A stretch of 64,000 bases of DNA from contig MU867073.1 of the NCBI GenBank assembly GCA_033725935.1, positions 620,001 to 684,000 on the forward strand, written 5' to 3'. Each line of letters opens with the position of its first letter. Within the stretch, counting starts at the first letter, position 1. Of the stretch, positions 11,002-22,689 are shown piece by piece. Under the pieces are notes generated by a model, which was not told the DNA's origin, did not search any database, and saw only the letters and a program-made list of their open reading frames with translations. Origin of the DNA: Cladorrhinum sp. PSN259. Lineage: Eukaryota > Ascomycota > Sordariomycetes > Sordariales > Podosporaceae. The translations under genes were made by a program, and so were the position numbers.

Positions 11002-13012
11002 ATGAATCCACCCGGCCACGGCTCAAGCTCCGGCTCAGGGCTGTCTTCTAGCTTCAACGACGACGATAATACCAAATCTGGCGTGCCAGGCGGCGAGCAT
11101 AATCAGCAGAACAATCATGGCGGCGCAAACGGTGCCGCCGCCACTACCACTGCTCCTGTAGCTGTGGACGCGGGGTTGAAGAGTTTGGACCACTGTACGG
11201 AAATGATCTGATCTGCCCCGCCCCAATTGCGATTGTTGTCAACGTCGCGCGCTCAGCACAAGCACTGACATACAACCACGCACATATGTACAGACAGGGC
11301 AGCTCTTCCCAATTGGCGATATGACTTTCGAAACTGGCTTCTTCCTCTCGTGCGATGGGAGACCCCTTACCTCGCTGCTTTCCAGAGCAGGGTGCGCACT
11401 CCTGCGCTCGATAGCTACTTTGCCATCACGGCCAACCTCGGTACACATACGTTCTTTATGATTGGGTTACCGATTTTGTTTTGGTGTGGGTTTAGGGACT
11501 TTGGTAAAGGGTATGGGACATCTTTCAAGGGAATTGTGAGGGCGAGAGGCTGACATACTGTGGAACACAGACTCGTCCACATTCTAGCCCAAGGCGTCTT
11601 CTTCACCGGCTTCCTCAAGGACATGGTCTCTCTCCCACGCCCGCTCTCTCCTCCTCTTCAACGAATTACCATGTCTGGTTCGGCAGCCCTCGAGTACGGT
11701 TTTCCCTCTACGCACTCGGCAAACGCAGTCTCGGTTACCGTATACTCTATCCTCATCCTCCGAAGTGACTCGAATACCTACTCGCCTACCACGACGCTTG
11801 CCCTCGAGGGTCTCGCATACTTTTATGCGCTGTCAATTATCGTCGGTCGTCTATACTGTGGTATGCACGGGTTCTTGGACGTTATCATTGGGTCGATCAT
11901 GGGAGCCATTATCTCGTTTGTGGAATTCTACTACGCCCCCGCCTTGGAGAACTGGTTGTACTCGAGCACCTACATTGCTCCTTTGGTGTTTGTTCTCACC
12001 ATCCTTGTTCTGGTGCGCATTCACCCTGAACCGGTGGATGACTGCCCTTGCTTTGATGACAGCGTCGCCTTTGCTGGAGTATACATCGGACTGGAAATAG
12101 GAATGTGGCGGTTTGCACGGTTCTCCAAGTGGGTGGAGATTTACAACGGCCTAGACGCGACATTTTCTCTGGCTGCTATGGGTTGGGTCAGGTCGATTTC
12201 GCGCATGGTAGTGGGAGTGTTTATGATTTTCGCCTGGAGAGAGGTGATGAAGCCTATCATGCTGAGGGTCTTGCCGCATCTTTACCGTGCGATCGAGACG
12301 AGGGGTTTGTCTTTGCCGAGACGGTTCTTTGTGCCTGCAAGCGAGTACAAGGATGTGCCGCTGCATGTGCGCGATGACAATGTTATCCCCAGCGTCAGTG
12401 ATTTTCCAAAGCTGGTGAGGAGCATCAGGGGACCCGGACGCGGTAGGTCCGTGAGTATTGGGCCGCAGAGCGCTGCAGATGCGTATGAGACGCTTGCGTA
12501 TAGGGAGAGGAGGAGGAGGGAGAGCATGGACAGTGAAGGTGGAGGCAGGGGTAAGGCCAGTTTGGCTGGGTTGAGGGAGAAGGCCGCCTCCGCGGAAGAT
12601 GCTGTTGTTGTTGGTGGTGGCGGTGATCAGCAAAGCAATGGAAAGTCTTCGGGCGTGCAGCGTGGTAGTGGGAGTTTGGTTGAGTTTGAGAAGATGATGG
12701 GTACGCTCCCTGGGGAAAGTGCGGTTGCGGGTTCGCCGAGTCCTGGTCCTGAGGGACAGCAGGAGGATGATTTGGGCGAGAAGGAGGTGTTTTCGCGGTT
12801 GGTTAAGCCTAGGGTTAGGTATGATGTCGAGGTTGTGACTAAATTGGTTGTGTATGCTGGTGAGTCTTTTCTCTATTCCATGTGTGACGGGGGCTGGGCT
12901 GGGTTATACTGACATTTCAACGGAAATAGGGATTGCATGGCTGGCTGTAGATCTCATCCTCGAGACTTTTGAAGTTATTGGCTTGGGCGCTGGTCAACTA
13001 ATTGCCGCATAA
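11002..13012 (+). CDS. lcb3: Dihydrosphingosine/sphingosine 1-phosphate phosphatase (PAP2 family, LCB3/YSR2-like)
   Basis: This ER membrane phosphatase dephosphorylates long-chain base phosphates and so sets sphingolipid precursor levels. Four exons (11002-11194, 11294-11510, 11571-12859, 12930-13012) encode 593 residues. The three PAP2 phosphatase motifs are intact: KDMVSLPRP at about 153-161, FPSTHS at about 181-186 and GRLYCGMHGFLD at about 229-240. At least seven hydrophobic segments follow the soluble N-terminus. The membrane part ends near the RRFFVPASEYKDVP segment. A long low-complexity Gly/Ser/Arg-rich region follows, before a final hydrophobic exon IAWLAVDLILETFEVIGLGA. The N-terminal 65 residues are Gly/Ser/Asn-rich and disordered. 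LCB3 orthology is based on motif context and overall architecture rather than a search. Confidence 0.92.
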
Positions 13013-14100
13013 ACTTGCCAGACGGCTGCACGCGTAAATTTCGAGAAAGGCATGGCGGTGGCTTTGGCGTCAAGATGGTTTTTTTCCCTTTTCTTTTCTT
13101 TTTCCCTTTTCTTTTCTTTTTCCCCGTTCTCTTTTTTTTTCGTAGAGGGTTTCGTTTCTTTTTACTTAACTCTTGCGATTTTTCAGTTTCTTGTAAATTC
13201 TGTTCTTGGCGTCACTTGTTGAAAGTGGCTCTTGCTTCATTTATCTATTTTTGCTGTATAATGAATTTCAGGATCTTATGATGATGATGAGAAAGCTGAA
13301 GTCAAACGGACATTAGTAGTTAAGGGAGCTATTGGGTGTTTCTTTGGTTAATTCGTTATCTAGATTAGTATTTAAGAGTGTTATATACCTCTGTTCAACT
13401 TTGTGAATGCCTGGTTGGGTATGCTTAATGTACAAGACGCCCTCACGCTTCCGCGTCTACTTGCCGTACAGCTGCCACACTTCATTTTCATGCGTAATCA
13501 GAGTTATGGCATTCCTAGTTCGAAAAGCCACAGCCTCGATATCAAAAAAAAACGGCATAGTATTACAGGTTATTATCATGGGTACAGAGATCTACAGAGT
13601 TGTACTAGCTACTTCAACACATAGGAATTCTATACTGTTTGTGGCCTTCAGACCAACCGAATAGAGACAGCTGATGGATGTTGCTTGTCTCCTTGATCTT
13701 ATATGCACCTTATGCAGCAGTTCCTTCTTCTTGTGACTGCTTGCTTATCTTCGAGCCGGTCCACGATTTAATTATACGTCACACATTCCAAGGAATAACG
13801 GGGGAAAGGGGATGGATAGTTAACGATGAACTTTGACGGATTTGAAAAAAGGGAGAAAAAAAAAAGGAGGTGCTTATTTCGCTGGTTGTTTGGCGGTGCG
13901 GGTGAAGCTGTTGGGGATGCCTGAGAGAGTGCTAGCCCCCGATTGGCTCCCTTTTTCCCTTTGCATCTCCTGAAAATGCCTCGCTGGCCCTCGGATGGGC
14001 TTTCTTTTTCATTCTGGCGAGCTGATATGAGCCCGTGCGGGCTCGCACCAGCCAGCTCTGGGCAGCTCCTGTTTTCAAGTTGCAGGAGGTGACTGACGAG
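13013..14100. other. Intergenic, LCB3 3' region
   Basis: The first 130 bp are strongly T-rich with a repeated TTTTCTTTTCTTTTTCCC unit at 13081-13130, followed by AT-rich sequence. Small open frames exist (one with ATG at 13976) but none has motifs. Coding-like sequence begins again near 14030. Confidence 0.45.
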
Positions 14101-14917
14101 ATGGGCCTGACGGCGGCATATTCGGCTGTGCAGCCAGACCTCTCACATTCTGAGTCGCGAGAACTTTGCCAATCAGAGTAAGTCGATATATGCAAGGACG
14201 GCAGATGGCGCATCGCGGTCCATGATTCGGCTGCATCAAGGACCCCTTTGTTCACTGGACGGCCCCAGGCTTTAAGCAGAGCGAGACAGATATCAAATGT
14301 CTGCGTCTCCAGATTGAAAACAATGGCAAGGCTCTCTTTACCCTCAGTATCAACTTGCTACGCCCCTTCCCCGACGAGGCCCTAGAAGGGAGGGTTCTGT
14401 TCAGGAGTTACAGGAAGGATACACATGGAGACGATGGCTTGGTATCTCTGCCGGTGCCACCGGCGCCACGTACCTTGCGCTCTACCACTCAACCTTCTGC
14501 ACAGCCGTCTACACAACCGTCTACACAACCGTCTACACAACCGTCGTCGACACCATAACGGCAATCGCCTTTGGTAGCACCACGGAGCTCATCACCAGCC
14601 ACACAGCCATTATTAACATCCGCACGCTCCTGATACTAGCTGTTCATTCTGGCGTCCTTGCTGGCCTGGCGTATGTGGGGTTCAGGCTGGAGATGCGATT
14701 TGGCGCCGAGGTGGCAGTAGCGCTGGGCATGGCTATTGTAGGGGTGGGCATGATTGGCATGCTACTTGTATGGAGGGACCGTCAGCAGAAGGAGAGGCGC
14801 AAGTCCTTGTTGGCCGCGGAGTCGATGCGTGATCGGGCGAGGAATGGTACTGCTAGTGCTAGCCGCGAATCGGATGAAGCTCTGATGAGGCGGCTGACTG
14901 TCCGGCAAACTGTTTAA
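14101..14917 (+). CDS. Unrecognised protein with C-terminal membrane hairpin; exon structure unresolved
   Basis: Three coding-looking pieces lie in a row but in different frames. The first runs to 14177 and includes ATG 14101; it ends at a GTAAGT donor. The second, 14226 to about 14440, reads like a soluble domain (LRLQIENNGKALFTLSINLL). The third, about 14440-14917, ends with two hydrophobic segments (around 14615-14665 and 14705-14770) and a basic tail WRDRQQKERRKSLLAAE, stopping at TAA 14915-14917. I could not find splice sites that join them in frame without conflict, so introns, a frameshift or a mosaic of chance frames are all possible. A 12-bp tandem repeat lies at the third piece. No family is recognised. 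Confidence 0.35.
14503..14545 (+). repeat. 12-bp tandem repeat (CGTCTACACAAC)
   Basis: Three near-perfect copies of CGTCTACACAAC lie in a row inside the unresolved gene. They keep the frame, so the encoded repeat is TTVY in one frame and PSTQ in another. Confidence 0.7.
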
Positions 14918-15077
14918 AACGCAGAAGAAAGCTATGATGATCTCTCTTTTGGATAGTAAAATTGAAGTAAGATTGGCATTATAAATATACCCTTACCCAA
15001 CCAACACTGAAGGTTATAATTGTTCCCATTTTCCCGAAAATAAAAAGTATACCATACGCAGAGCACAAACAATCCTT

Positions 15078-15108
<31 letters not shown>

Positions 15109-15175
15109 GGTTTTTTTTTGTTTTTTTTGTTTTTTTTTTTTTTAAAAAAAAACAAAAAAACATCNNNNNNNNNNG

Positions 15176-15228
<53 letters not shown>

Positions 15229-16455
15229 CCTTTGATTTCGAAGTTTCGTGAGATATGTGTGCTCAAACAATCAATCAATCCTCGTTCCCTGACGAGCGAG
15301 AAAATTTTGAATGATTTTGGGGAGTTGGATATTTTAACATACATATCCAGAGAGCTTTGCACTAATAAGTTGAACTGAAAAATCACCACTCACCTCGCAG
15401 AAGCATTGTCTTTTCCCGATTGATCCCCAGCACTGTGCGCGTAAGACGTCAAATATCTGCCCGGTAGATACTGAGAGCGCGCCTGGATAGGTAACTTACG
15501 AATCCCGTACATCCACAATACTTACCCGTGAAGAACTCCGTTGGACTTTTTACCATTGGAGGAGGGTGAGCTATTAAAAAGAGAGGCCTCTGAGCTTTGT
15601 GTGAGGGAATGGTGGTACAGAATATCATGTATTGAAGAGTCATACTATGTCATACTATGTCATATCTTGATATGTGTGGCATGTTTAGGGTGATAGTGGA
15701 AGGGAAGTTGGAATATCCTATCTATCTAGATAGAGATCTTGGCTTACAAATGATACTTGATTTTGACAGTAATATCTTCGCTTTTCACAGAGAAAGCTTC
15801 CATAGCCCCGTCTCCAACACCGCTACCCTGTCAATACGGGAGGACTACGCACTTTGTATTCTAATAATCCTTGGTTTGGCCATTCTTACACGTATTCAGG
15901 CACAATAATACCTGCACACAGTTGGTAGTTTAAGGAAAGGGGCCAACAAACATGGCATAACAACAAAAATTCACTCCATCCATCCCAATGGTTTCATCAA
16001 ACACTTCGGATACCCCCAAAAAATCATTTCCTCTAACTAAGGCTACTCACAATTGATCCCTTTGTCCCGTCCAATTCATCATCCCAATGTATGAACTAGA
16101 AACAGTAATGCAATGTATAGTGATGCCACACAAAGCTAACAATAAGAAAAACTCCCCTAACTATCCATGTGTAAAAACTAATGATTCGCTTTGGGACATA
16201 TGCCGTCCAGTAAAACCTATCCGTCATCCACACCCCATACATACATCCCTAGTAATAACTCCGTATTATATAGGTCAGCCACCTAGTGGCAACCCTCTAA
16301 CAATCGGTAAAACAGAAACATGACGACAGACGCCAAAAACCTCCCATACACATGCAGCATGCCATGGTTTTTTCCCTCAAGTCAAAACTCCCAAGAAACC
16401 ACCTCCCAAAACAAATAACAAGCCGATCACAGAAATTACATAGTCATATGCTCCA
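14918..16455. other. Intergenic, AT-rich, containing assembly gap 1
   Basis: This region lies between the unresolved gene and the 3' end of the KDM4 gene. It contains the first N gap with homopolymers at 15074-15230. After that there are about 1.2 kb of ordinary AT-rich sequence with a duplicated ATACTATGTCAT at 15641-15663. No supported gene is seen. Confidence 0.5.
15074..15230. other. Assembly gap (10 N) flanked by poly-T, poly-G and poly-C
   Basis: Ten N at 15165-15174 are preceded by T12-G23-T/A runs and followed by about 50 C. Reading frames across it encode only poly-Gly or poly-Pro. This looks like low-quality read ends or homopolymer artefact at a contig join and not biology. The true sequence and length here are unknown. 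Confidence 0.85.
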
Positions 16456-19400
16456 TTATTGTTCCATCTCTTCAGTTGTGAAGTTTTGGCTTGCTCGCCT
16501 AAGGTTAGCAAGCATGTTTTGTACCAGCGTGTTAGAGTCAACAGATTGTGCCTGTGCTTCGTCTGTGGTGGGAGGTAATGTCTGACAACTGGCATCATCC
16601 GCCGGCTGATCTGGTTGCGGCTGCGTCGAGGGATGGTAATATGATGATTGCTGCACCGAACTTGTCGGTATAATGCTTGGAGGCCCCTGGGTATAACATG
16701 ATGGCCCGTTGGGGACTTCGGTTTGCGGTGTTCCTTGACTGTGATATGTCGAGGGAGAAAAGGGCCCTGGTGTAGATTTGTCCTCCAAGGCAACGTAGTT
16801 TGGAGTTGAAGCCACAGCTGAGGGCGTTTGAGGGAGATACTGATTTTGTTGTGCCATCGAGTTCTGCGCGTTCGCCAGCGTAGTCTGCTGGTGAAACTGT
16901 TCGGGTGCCTTGCTAAGCGGCGACGGCCGGGATGTAGTGGGCGTTGCGGACGCCGTCATCTGCCTCACATACGGTGGAAGGGGAATGGGGCTATGGCTTT
17001 GCTTGGAAAACCCCACTGGTTTCGATGGTGTTAGACCCCGCGCTGGCCGTGGAGGAGGAGGCGCCGGCGCTATGGCCTGCGGTGCTGATTGAATCGGACG
17101 ATGAACGTCTGCGGCGGACTTCTGCCAGGCCGTCCCGTATCGTCGATTAATGGCGGGATGGAGCGGGGTTGATCCAGGCTGTTTGATCTCGCACGAAGAA
17201 CTTCCCGGAGTCGTGGGCACCGAAAATCCTTGGGTTTGGAAAGGAGAAACGGGGGACTGGGATAGTCCTCCCCTAAGTTGCTCAAAGGAGAATGGCGACT
17301 GAGGGCTCCTGGCCTCAGGCCGGGGGAGGATCTGGGCATATGGAGAAGAATATCCTGTTTGTGTCCGATTGCTGGACCCGGGGGATTGATCGATACGTGG
17401 CTGTAAAGGTTGAAGTAACGATGAAATTCCCTTTCTCGAGGGCTTACTTTGCCCTCCGTTCAGAGCTTGCTGGGCCTTGAGCAGGAACGCTCGATGGTTG
17501 CGGTCATAGCCATTGACGAAGCCATACATCGGCCCCGCACCATATGGCGTCCGATACCTAAATGTGTCCCTGGTTTTCTTTAGTATCATTGCCAGCACAA
17601 GTAGAAGTCCAGGAAATGGGCTTACCTGTTGCGATGCACTTGGAAGAAGCTGTACTTTTGGTACGCTTCGATCTGCGGCTGTCCCTCAGCCACACCGAAA
17701 TGGGTGTGGCCAGATATTGAAGGCTGTGTTGCCGACAATGTCATCGGTGGCCTTGGAGATTCCGCATCCACCGATGAGGGCCAGGCTCTGGAATGAGGCT
17801 GAGAGTAGTGCCCTGATGTCATGTGAGCAGGGGGCCAGGTTAAGCCGGGAAGCTGCGGGAATCCATTACTACCTCCGACAGGCGCGAAACGATCCGACGA
17901 ATACGATACCGGCTTCTTTTGCTGATGTTCTTTCGGGGGCTGCTGCTGCTGCTGCTGCTGCTGGAAGTGCTGTGATTGTTGTGAGGGCTGCTGGTGAGGC
18001 TGCTGCTGCTGCGGTGGTGGCGGGGGCGGAGGAAAGTTATGAGGAGGATGATATTGTGTATGCTGTTGAGGGGGATACGGCTGGAAAACCTGTTGTTGGA
18101 ATGTATGATGGGCCAGTTGTTGTTGCTGCGATGGTTGGTGATGCACCGGCTGCGGTTGCAGTGGTGGATAACCATTGTTTGACCGAGGATAGCCAGTATT
18201 TGACGGCGGCGCCGGCTTGAGGGCAAACTTTTGCGGCAAGAACTGCATTGTCTGCATCGGCTGTATGGTTTGTGGCATTGGCTCAACTGGCTGCCGAGGT
18301 TTGTAGACATACGGTTTTTCGTGCCTCATTGACGCCTGTACCGACATTGATCCAGCTGATGGCCGGGGCAGCTGTCCAGGGAACGTCGCAGGGTATGATA
18401 TCCTCGGTTGCTGGGGAAGAAGTGGCACGGGCACCCTGGACACCGGCTTCGGTATTGAGTCCAGGAAGTTGCTCTTGAGGTTATGCTGTGGCTTCGACAC
18501 ATCCTCGGTGTACTGGGCCTTGGCTTCCGTCGATGTCTTTCCAAGATAGTGCCAGACCTGATTCTGCTTGGAGAAATCAATCTTGACTTGCGTAGGGTTC
18601 TTGATTGGGTCGCCAGCATGGAACTCGGCCCAAACAAATCCGGAAACGAACTCATCGTCTTTTCTGGGAGCCTCATCAACAGCACGCTTGGCATTGATCG
18701 CCTGCTTGGCCTTCCTGTCAGTTGGCATAGCGATCGCATTGGCTGATGCCTTTGGAAGCCGGTAGTCTGCCAGATCCGGCAGCAGCAGCCACTTCCATTC
18801 AACTTCAACCCTGTCGCCGTTTGGAATGATATCAAGGAGAAGAGTCTCCTCACCGTGGCGGTTCTCCACAACCACACCGGCGAAAATGTCGCCGCGGAAG
18901 TATTGCAGCTGGCAGATGTCATGCTTCTTGAGGGCCTTGGCTGTCTCGCGAACCCTGGGATTATCCTCAAGGACATCTCCCTCGATCTTCCGGTCTCGCT
19001 TCGTTCTGTGGAAGCGACAGCTGAACTCGAACGCTTGCTCTTTGTATTCGATACCGTCATCACCAAACACCGGTACTTCGGCCTCTTCCACAAAGACTCC
19101 AGCCGCGGCGGCACAGGTGGCATGGTATGATCTTGGACATTTCTTCTGGGAACACTGGAAGCAGGCGCCCTTCTTGGATCGGCAGTAGAGGCACTTGAGA
19201 TCCAGCCGCGCCTTGTCGATGCCTGTGACATTTGCGACAATCTCTTTGCCATCCACCGACTCGATATATGTTTCTGGAAGATACAGGGCACACATGCGAT
19301 GAGCCTTCCGACCGTCGTCGGTGTCCATGATCTCGGCTCCAGGAATATCGTTTGGGCAGAGGCAGCAAGGTGGTTCGACGTATGGCTTGAGGCGGACTCG

Positions 19401-21360
19401 GACCCTCTTAGTCTTTCGCACGGGATCCTTCTCGCCTGCCAGTCGCTTGCGTTTTCTCCCTGGAGTTTTGACTCTGAGTGTGTGGCTCGAAGGAGGGCTT
19501 GGAAGGCCGGTCTCATCATCCTCATCATCTTCGTCGTCCTCATCTTCGTCCTCGGTTTCCTCGTACTCAGTTTCCTCGCCACGGAGTTTGCGCTCGATTT
19601 CATAGACATCAACCCAGACACTGTCCTGAGCTTGTGCACACTGGCATTTCTTGGCAATCTTTCCCATGGGGAGCCAGCTGTCCAAAGCAAAGTTGACTGC
19701 CTCGGCACAGTTGTAACCAAGATTGTAGCCTGAGTGGTAACCGTAGGGATAGGTAACGACGAACTCCCCGGGGTACGATACACACTTGTTGACCGTGATG
19801 TTGTAGTGCTGCTTGAGGTGAGCCGGGGAAATGAGAAAGCCCTTGTGTCTGAGGAACTGGTCGCAGGCCTTTGCATCTGTAGGCCAAATATTCTTCATGG
19901 CCGCTTCGAATCGCCGGGCGTCAGCCTGCGATATGCTGTACCACTGCTTTGGCGCGCCAAAGTGGAGATAGTTGATACTGTAAAGATCGACATCTTCCAA
20001 ATGCCATGCAAATGTCGCCTTCCACATGCCGAGATACAAATAGGCTGTGTTGACTCCCGGGACTTTAGTACCGAGGACGTCCAAGAGATTGGGAAGCTTG
20101 TTCAAGTTCCAGTTCTCGACAGACTCGTCGAACAATGTTCCTGGAAGATCGGCTCCATACAGAGGCGAAGCGTAGGTCAAAGTCTTCCAGTATATCCTTT
20201 CCAACTCCTCACACCGCTCTGGTGTAAAGCTCGACACATCCATGCGATAATCCCAGTCCTTGAAAGCAGCTTCGTCAATCATGGCTGAGCCTTCACGACG
20301 GATATATTTTCGACGGGCCGATACAGATTGAGTCTTGGCTTTCGATTGTCTCGAAAAGCCGCGTCGCGCGATTGGTGGTTCATCCTCATCATCACATGGG
20401 TCTTCCTCTTTGATACCAGGGTCCTGCTCAATGGACTCGACCACTTCATCCTTGACCTCATCCTTTTCAACCTCCGGTGCTGGTGAGACGGGGGTCATGG
20501 GTCTTTCTTCATCCTCATCGACATCTGCCTTTGCGGCCCTTGCTGAGCCCCGTGTTACCCGGCCACCCCTTCGCTTCTTAGTCGCAGGAGGTCCGGATTT
20601 CGAAGCCGCTGACTGCGCAGCATTGCGGGATCTAGTGCTCTGTTTCTTCTCGGCGTTGGCTCGACGCTCGCCTCGTCTCGCGGGAGGTTGGTGTTCACTC
20701 TGTTCACAAAGTTGCCTCCACTGTGGTAGATTGTAGGAACGCTGATGTAGGATGTTGACTTGTCGGTATGTTCCGTTAAAGCCCATGATGTCTTGCTTAA
20801 TCGGCTCGCGCACGCGAATCTGCTTGATCATGTTTTCTAACGGTGGCAACGAATCCCTCCACTCTTGGGGAGGAACAATTTTGATGATACCTGATTTCAT
20901 GCCATACTTGTCGACTTTTTCCATCTGGAAGCCACTTGTCAGCGCAACAGAGCGGAGGGCGGGGGGAGAGTGCGAATTGACGTACGAATAACTTAAAATC
21001 TTGGAATTGCTTCATCGTTGGCCTAAATACCGGGACAGTCCCTGACCACTCGGCAGGGAAGACTTCCCCAATGTCATCTTGGACGACGGGCTCCGATTCT
21101 GTCTCTGGTGCGGTTTCGGGGTTGGAGACGGGCTCGGGCTTGGGTGCGGTGTCGAGGGCAGCTTTGATCGAGTCATCCAGCCTTTCGACGGCCTCCTCGT
21201 CAATGTCACTCAATTCCGAGTCGCTGCCATCGTTCATGGCATTATTACTATCGGGGGGTGAGTGCAAGCCCACGGGCTTTGAGATGTCGGCGGACGGATG
21301 AACAACGTCAACGACAATTGTCGGCTCAGGCGCCGGAGCGCCAATCGCTTCGAGGGACAT
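16456..21360 (-). CDS. kdmA: JmjN-JmjC-ePHD histone lysine demethylase, KDM4/KdmA (JMJD2) type
   Basis: This nuclear Fe(II)/2-oxoglutarate oxygenase is predicted to demethylate H3K9/H3K36. Three exons (21360-20986, 20924-17626, 17557-16456; introns of 61 and 68 bp) encode 1591 residues. The upstream open frame begins at a TTG, so the ATG at 21360 is chosen. JmjN spans the first splice: VPVFRPTMKQFQDFKLF joins MEKVDKYGMKSGIIKIVPP. A basic/acidic linker follows, then JmjC at roughly residues 400-560 with iron ligands H and E in WHLEDVDLYS and the distal H in YGYHSGYNLG. Zn ligands flank it (KKCQCAQ). An extended PHD at roughly 660-790 (CCLCPNDIPG, KCLYCRSKKGACFQC, SYHATCAAAAG, FSCRFH) and a Tudor-like region follow. 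The last 600 residues are Pro/Gln-rich with poly-Gln runs. KdmA naming follows Aspergillus usage from memory. Confidence 0.93.
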
Positions 21361-22689
21361 GGTACTGGGTGCTACATGCGTCCGATTTGTTTGGTAGGTC
21401 CGGCGACGAGAAGACGAACGAATGCGATAGCCGGACAATGGTTCGTTGGTGTGACGGCGACGGCGACTGCGTCTTGGTCTACTGCGTACAGATCGGATCG
21501 ACAGATGGGTTGCGCCTAGGCGCCAGCAAATGCCGAGTCGGGGAATGGCAGATGCAGGACCAGGATCGATAAGTTTGGTGGCACGGGTGGGTGAGGTTCG
21601 TTGTTTCGGAGCGCAGGGCGGGGGCTGGGGTGTGTTGATCGAGCAGATGGGAACTTGTGGTTTGGCTTGCTTTTACGGATGGGTCGATTTGGGAGGAATC
21701 TGGGCTGATCAATTTTCGAAAGGTAGGTAAGAGGCGGGCGACAACCAAAGGGGAGAAGCGCTGAAAGACTCCCTGGTTGGCAGCGGTCGGCTGGCTTGGT
21801 TACAGCGGACAACCGTGCTGGAAATGAGATGTGCGCAACCGGCAGCCAGTGCTGGAGAGTCTCTTTGATCCGGGTAGTCTGTTTTTTGAGCCGGCCTCCA
21901 AAACTATATTATTATTATTACTTCTGGGATTTTTTTCGCTCCAATTCACCTCCCGGCAGCTGTCAGGAAGAATAAAAAGAAGCCGAGAATGGATATGGAA
22001 GAATCGGCCGGAGATTCCCAAAACTCAAAATCAAGCTGTGTGACTCGAGTTCAATGTTGGGCGCAAAAAAGGACATGCAGCTTTCTGCGGTTTGGCTGGG
22101 GGGCCGGGAGGGCCAAAGCGTGCAAGGGCGGGTGATCAACTCCAAAACCAGCAGTCAAGCTAAACTTGATCCAGCAATGGTCTGGTGGACTGCTGGACCA
22201 ATTTTCGTATGTGATTGGATATAAGTTTCGGGTGTTCGTCGGTTAAACCCTTTGTTCACAGCAACGTCATGCCGACGACGCGCTGAAAAGCAATTTTTGC
22301 GTTTTGATCGCCACTTTATAAAGTTTCTGGTTTTTTTATTCAGGCACCTGGAATTCACAGCCATAATTGGCAGTGGCGGGGTTTGGCTTCTGCAAGGAAA
22401 ATATGCAATAACTGGGACTGAATTGGCCCGCAACTACCTTTCATCTGGACGAAATGAATCAAGCGAATAATGCAATGGAATGTAAAACAGAAACAAAGAA
22501 AGTCGACATAGATCCACAAATCTCAGTGCACTGCCTTAGCTTGCTGTATTCTGCAGTAGCACCTGCAGCTGGCTGTTGAGCAATGGGAGCTCCCCACCTG
22601 TGGGTTGGGTCTTTTTAGGTGGTTGATGAGATCTCCGCTCAACAAATCGGGTGTTATTGAGATTAGATAAGATCAGCTGGATACCTGGT
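21361..22689. other. Upstream region of the KDM4 gene
   Basis: It holds the presumed promoter and 5' leader of the demethylase gene. Open frames continue upstream of its ATG on the minus strand but start only with TTG. No other gene or motif is supported; the sequence becomes AT-rich after 21,900. Confidence 0.45.

Noticed and set aside
18326..19876. 516-codon frame inside the demethylase gene on the same strand
   Set aside because: It is an out-of-frame reading of the JmjC-ePHD exon; the overlapping frame carries all the domain motifs.
21071..21301. Plus-strand Ser-rich frame over the first demethylase exon
   Set aside because: It is antisense to a Pro/Glu-rich coding exon with a clear JmjN end; a shadow.
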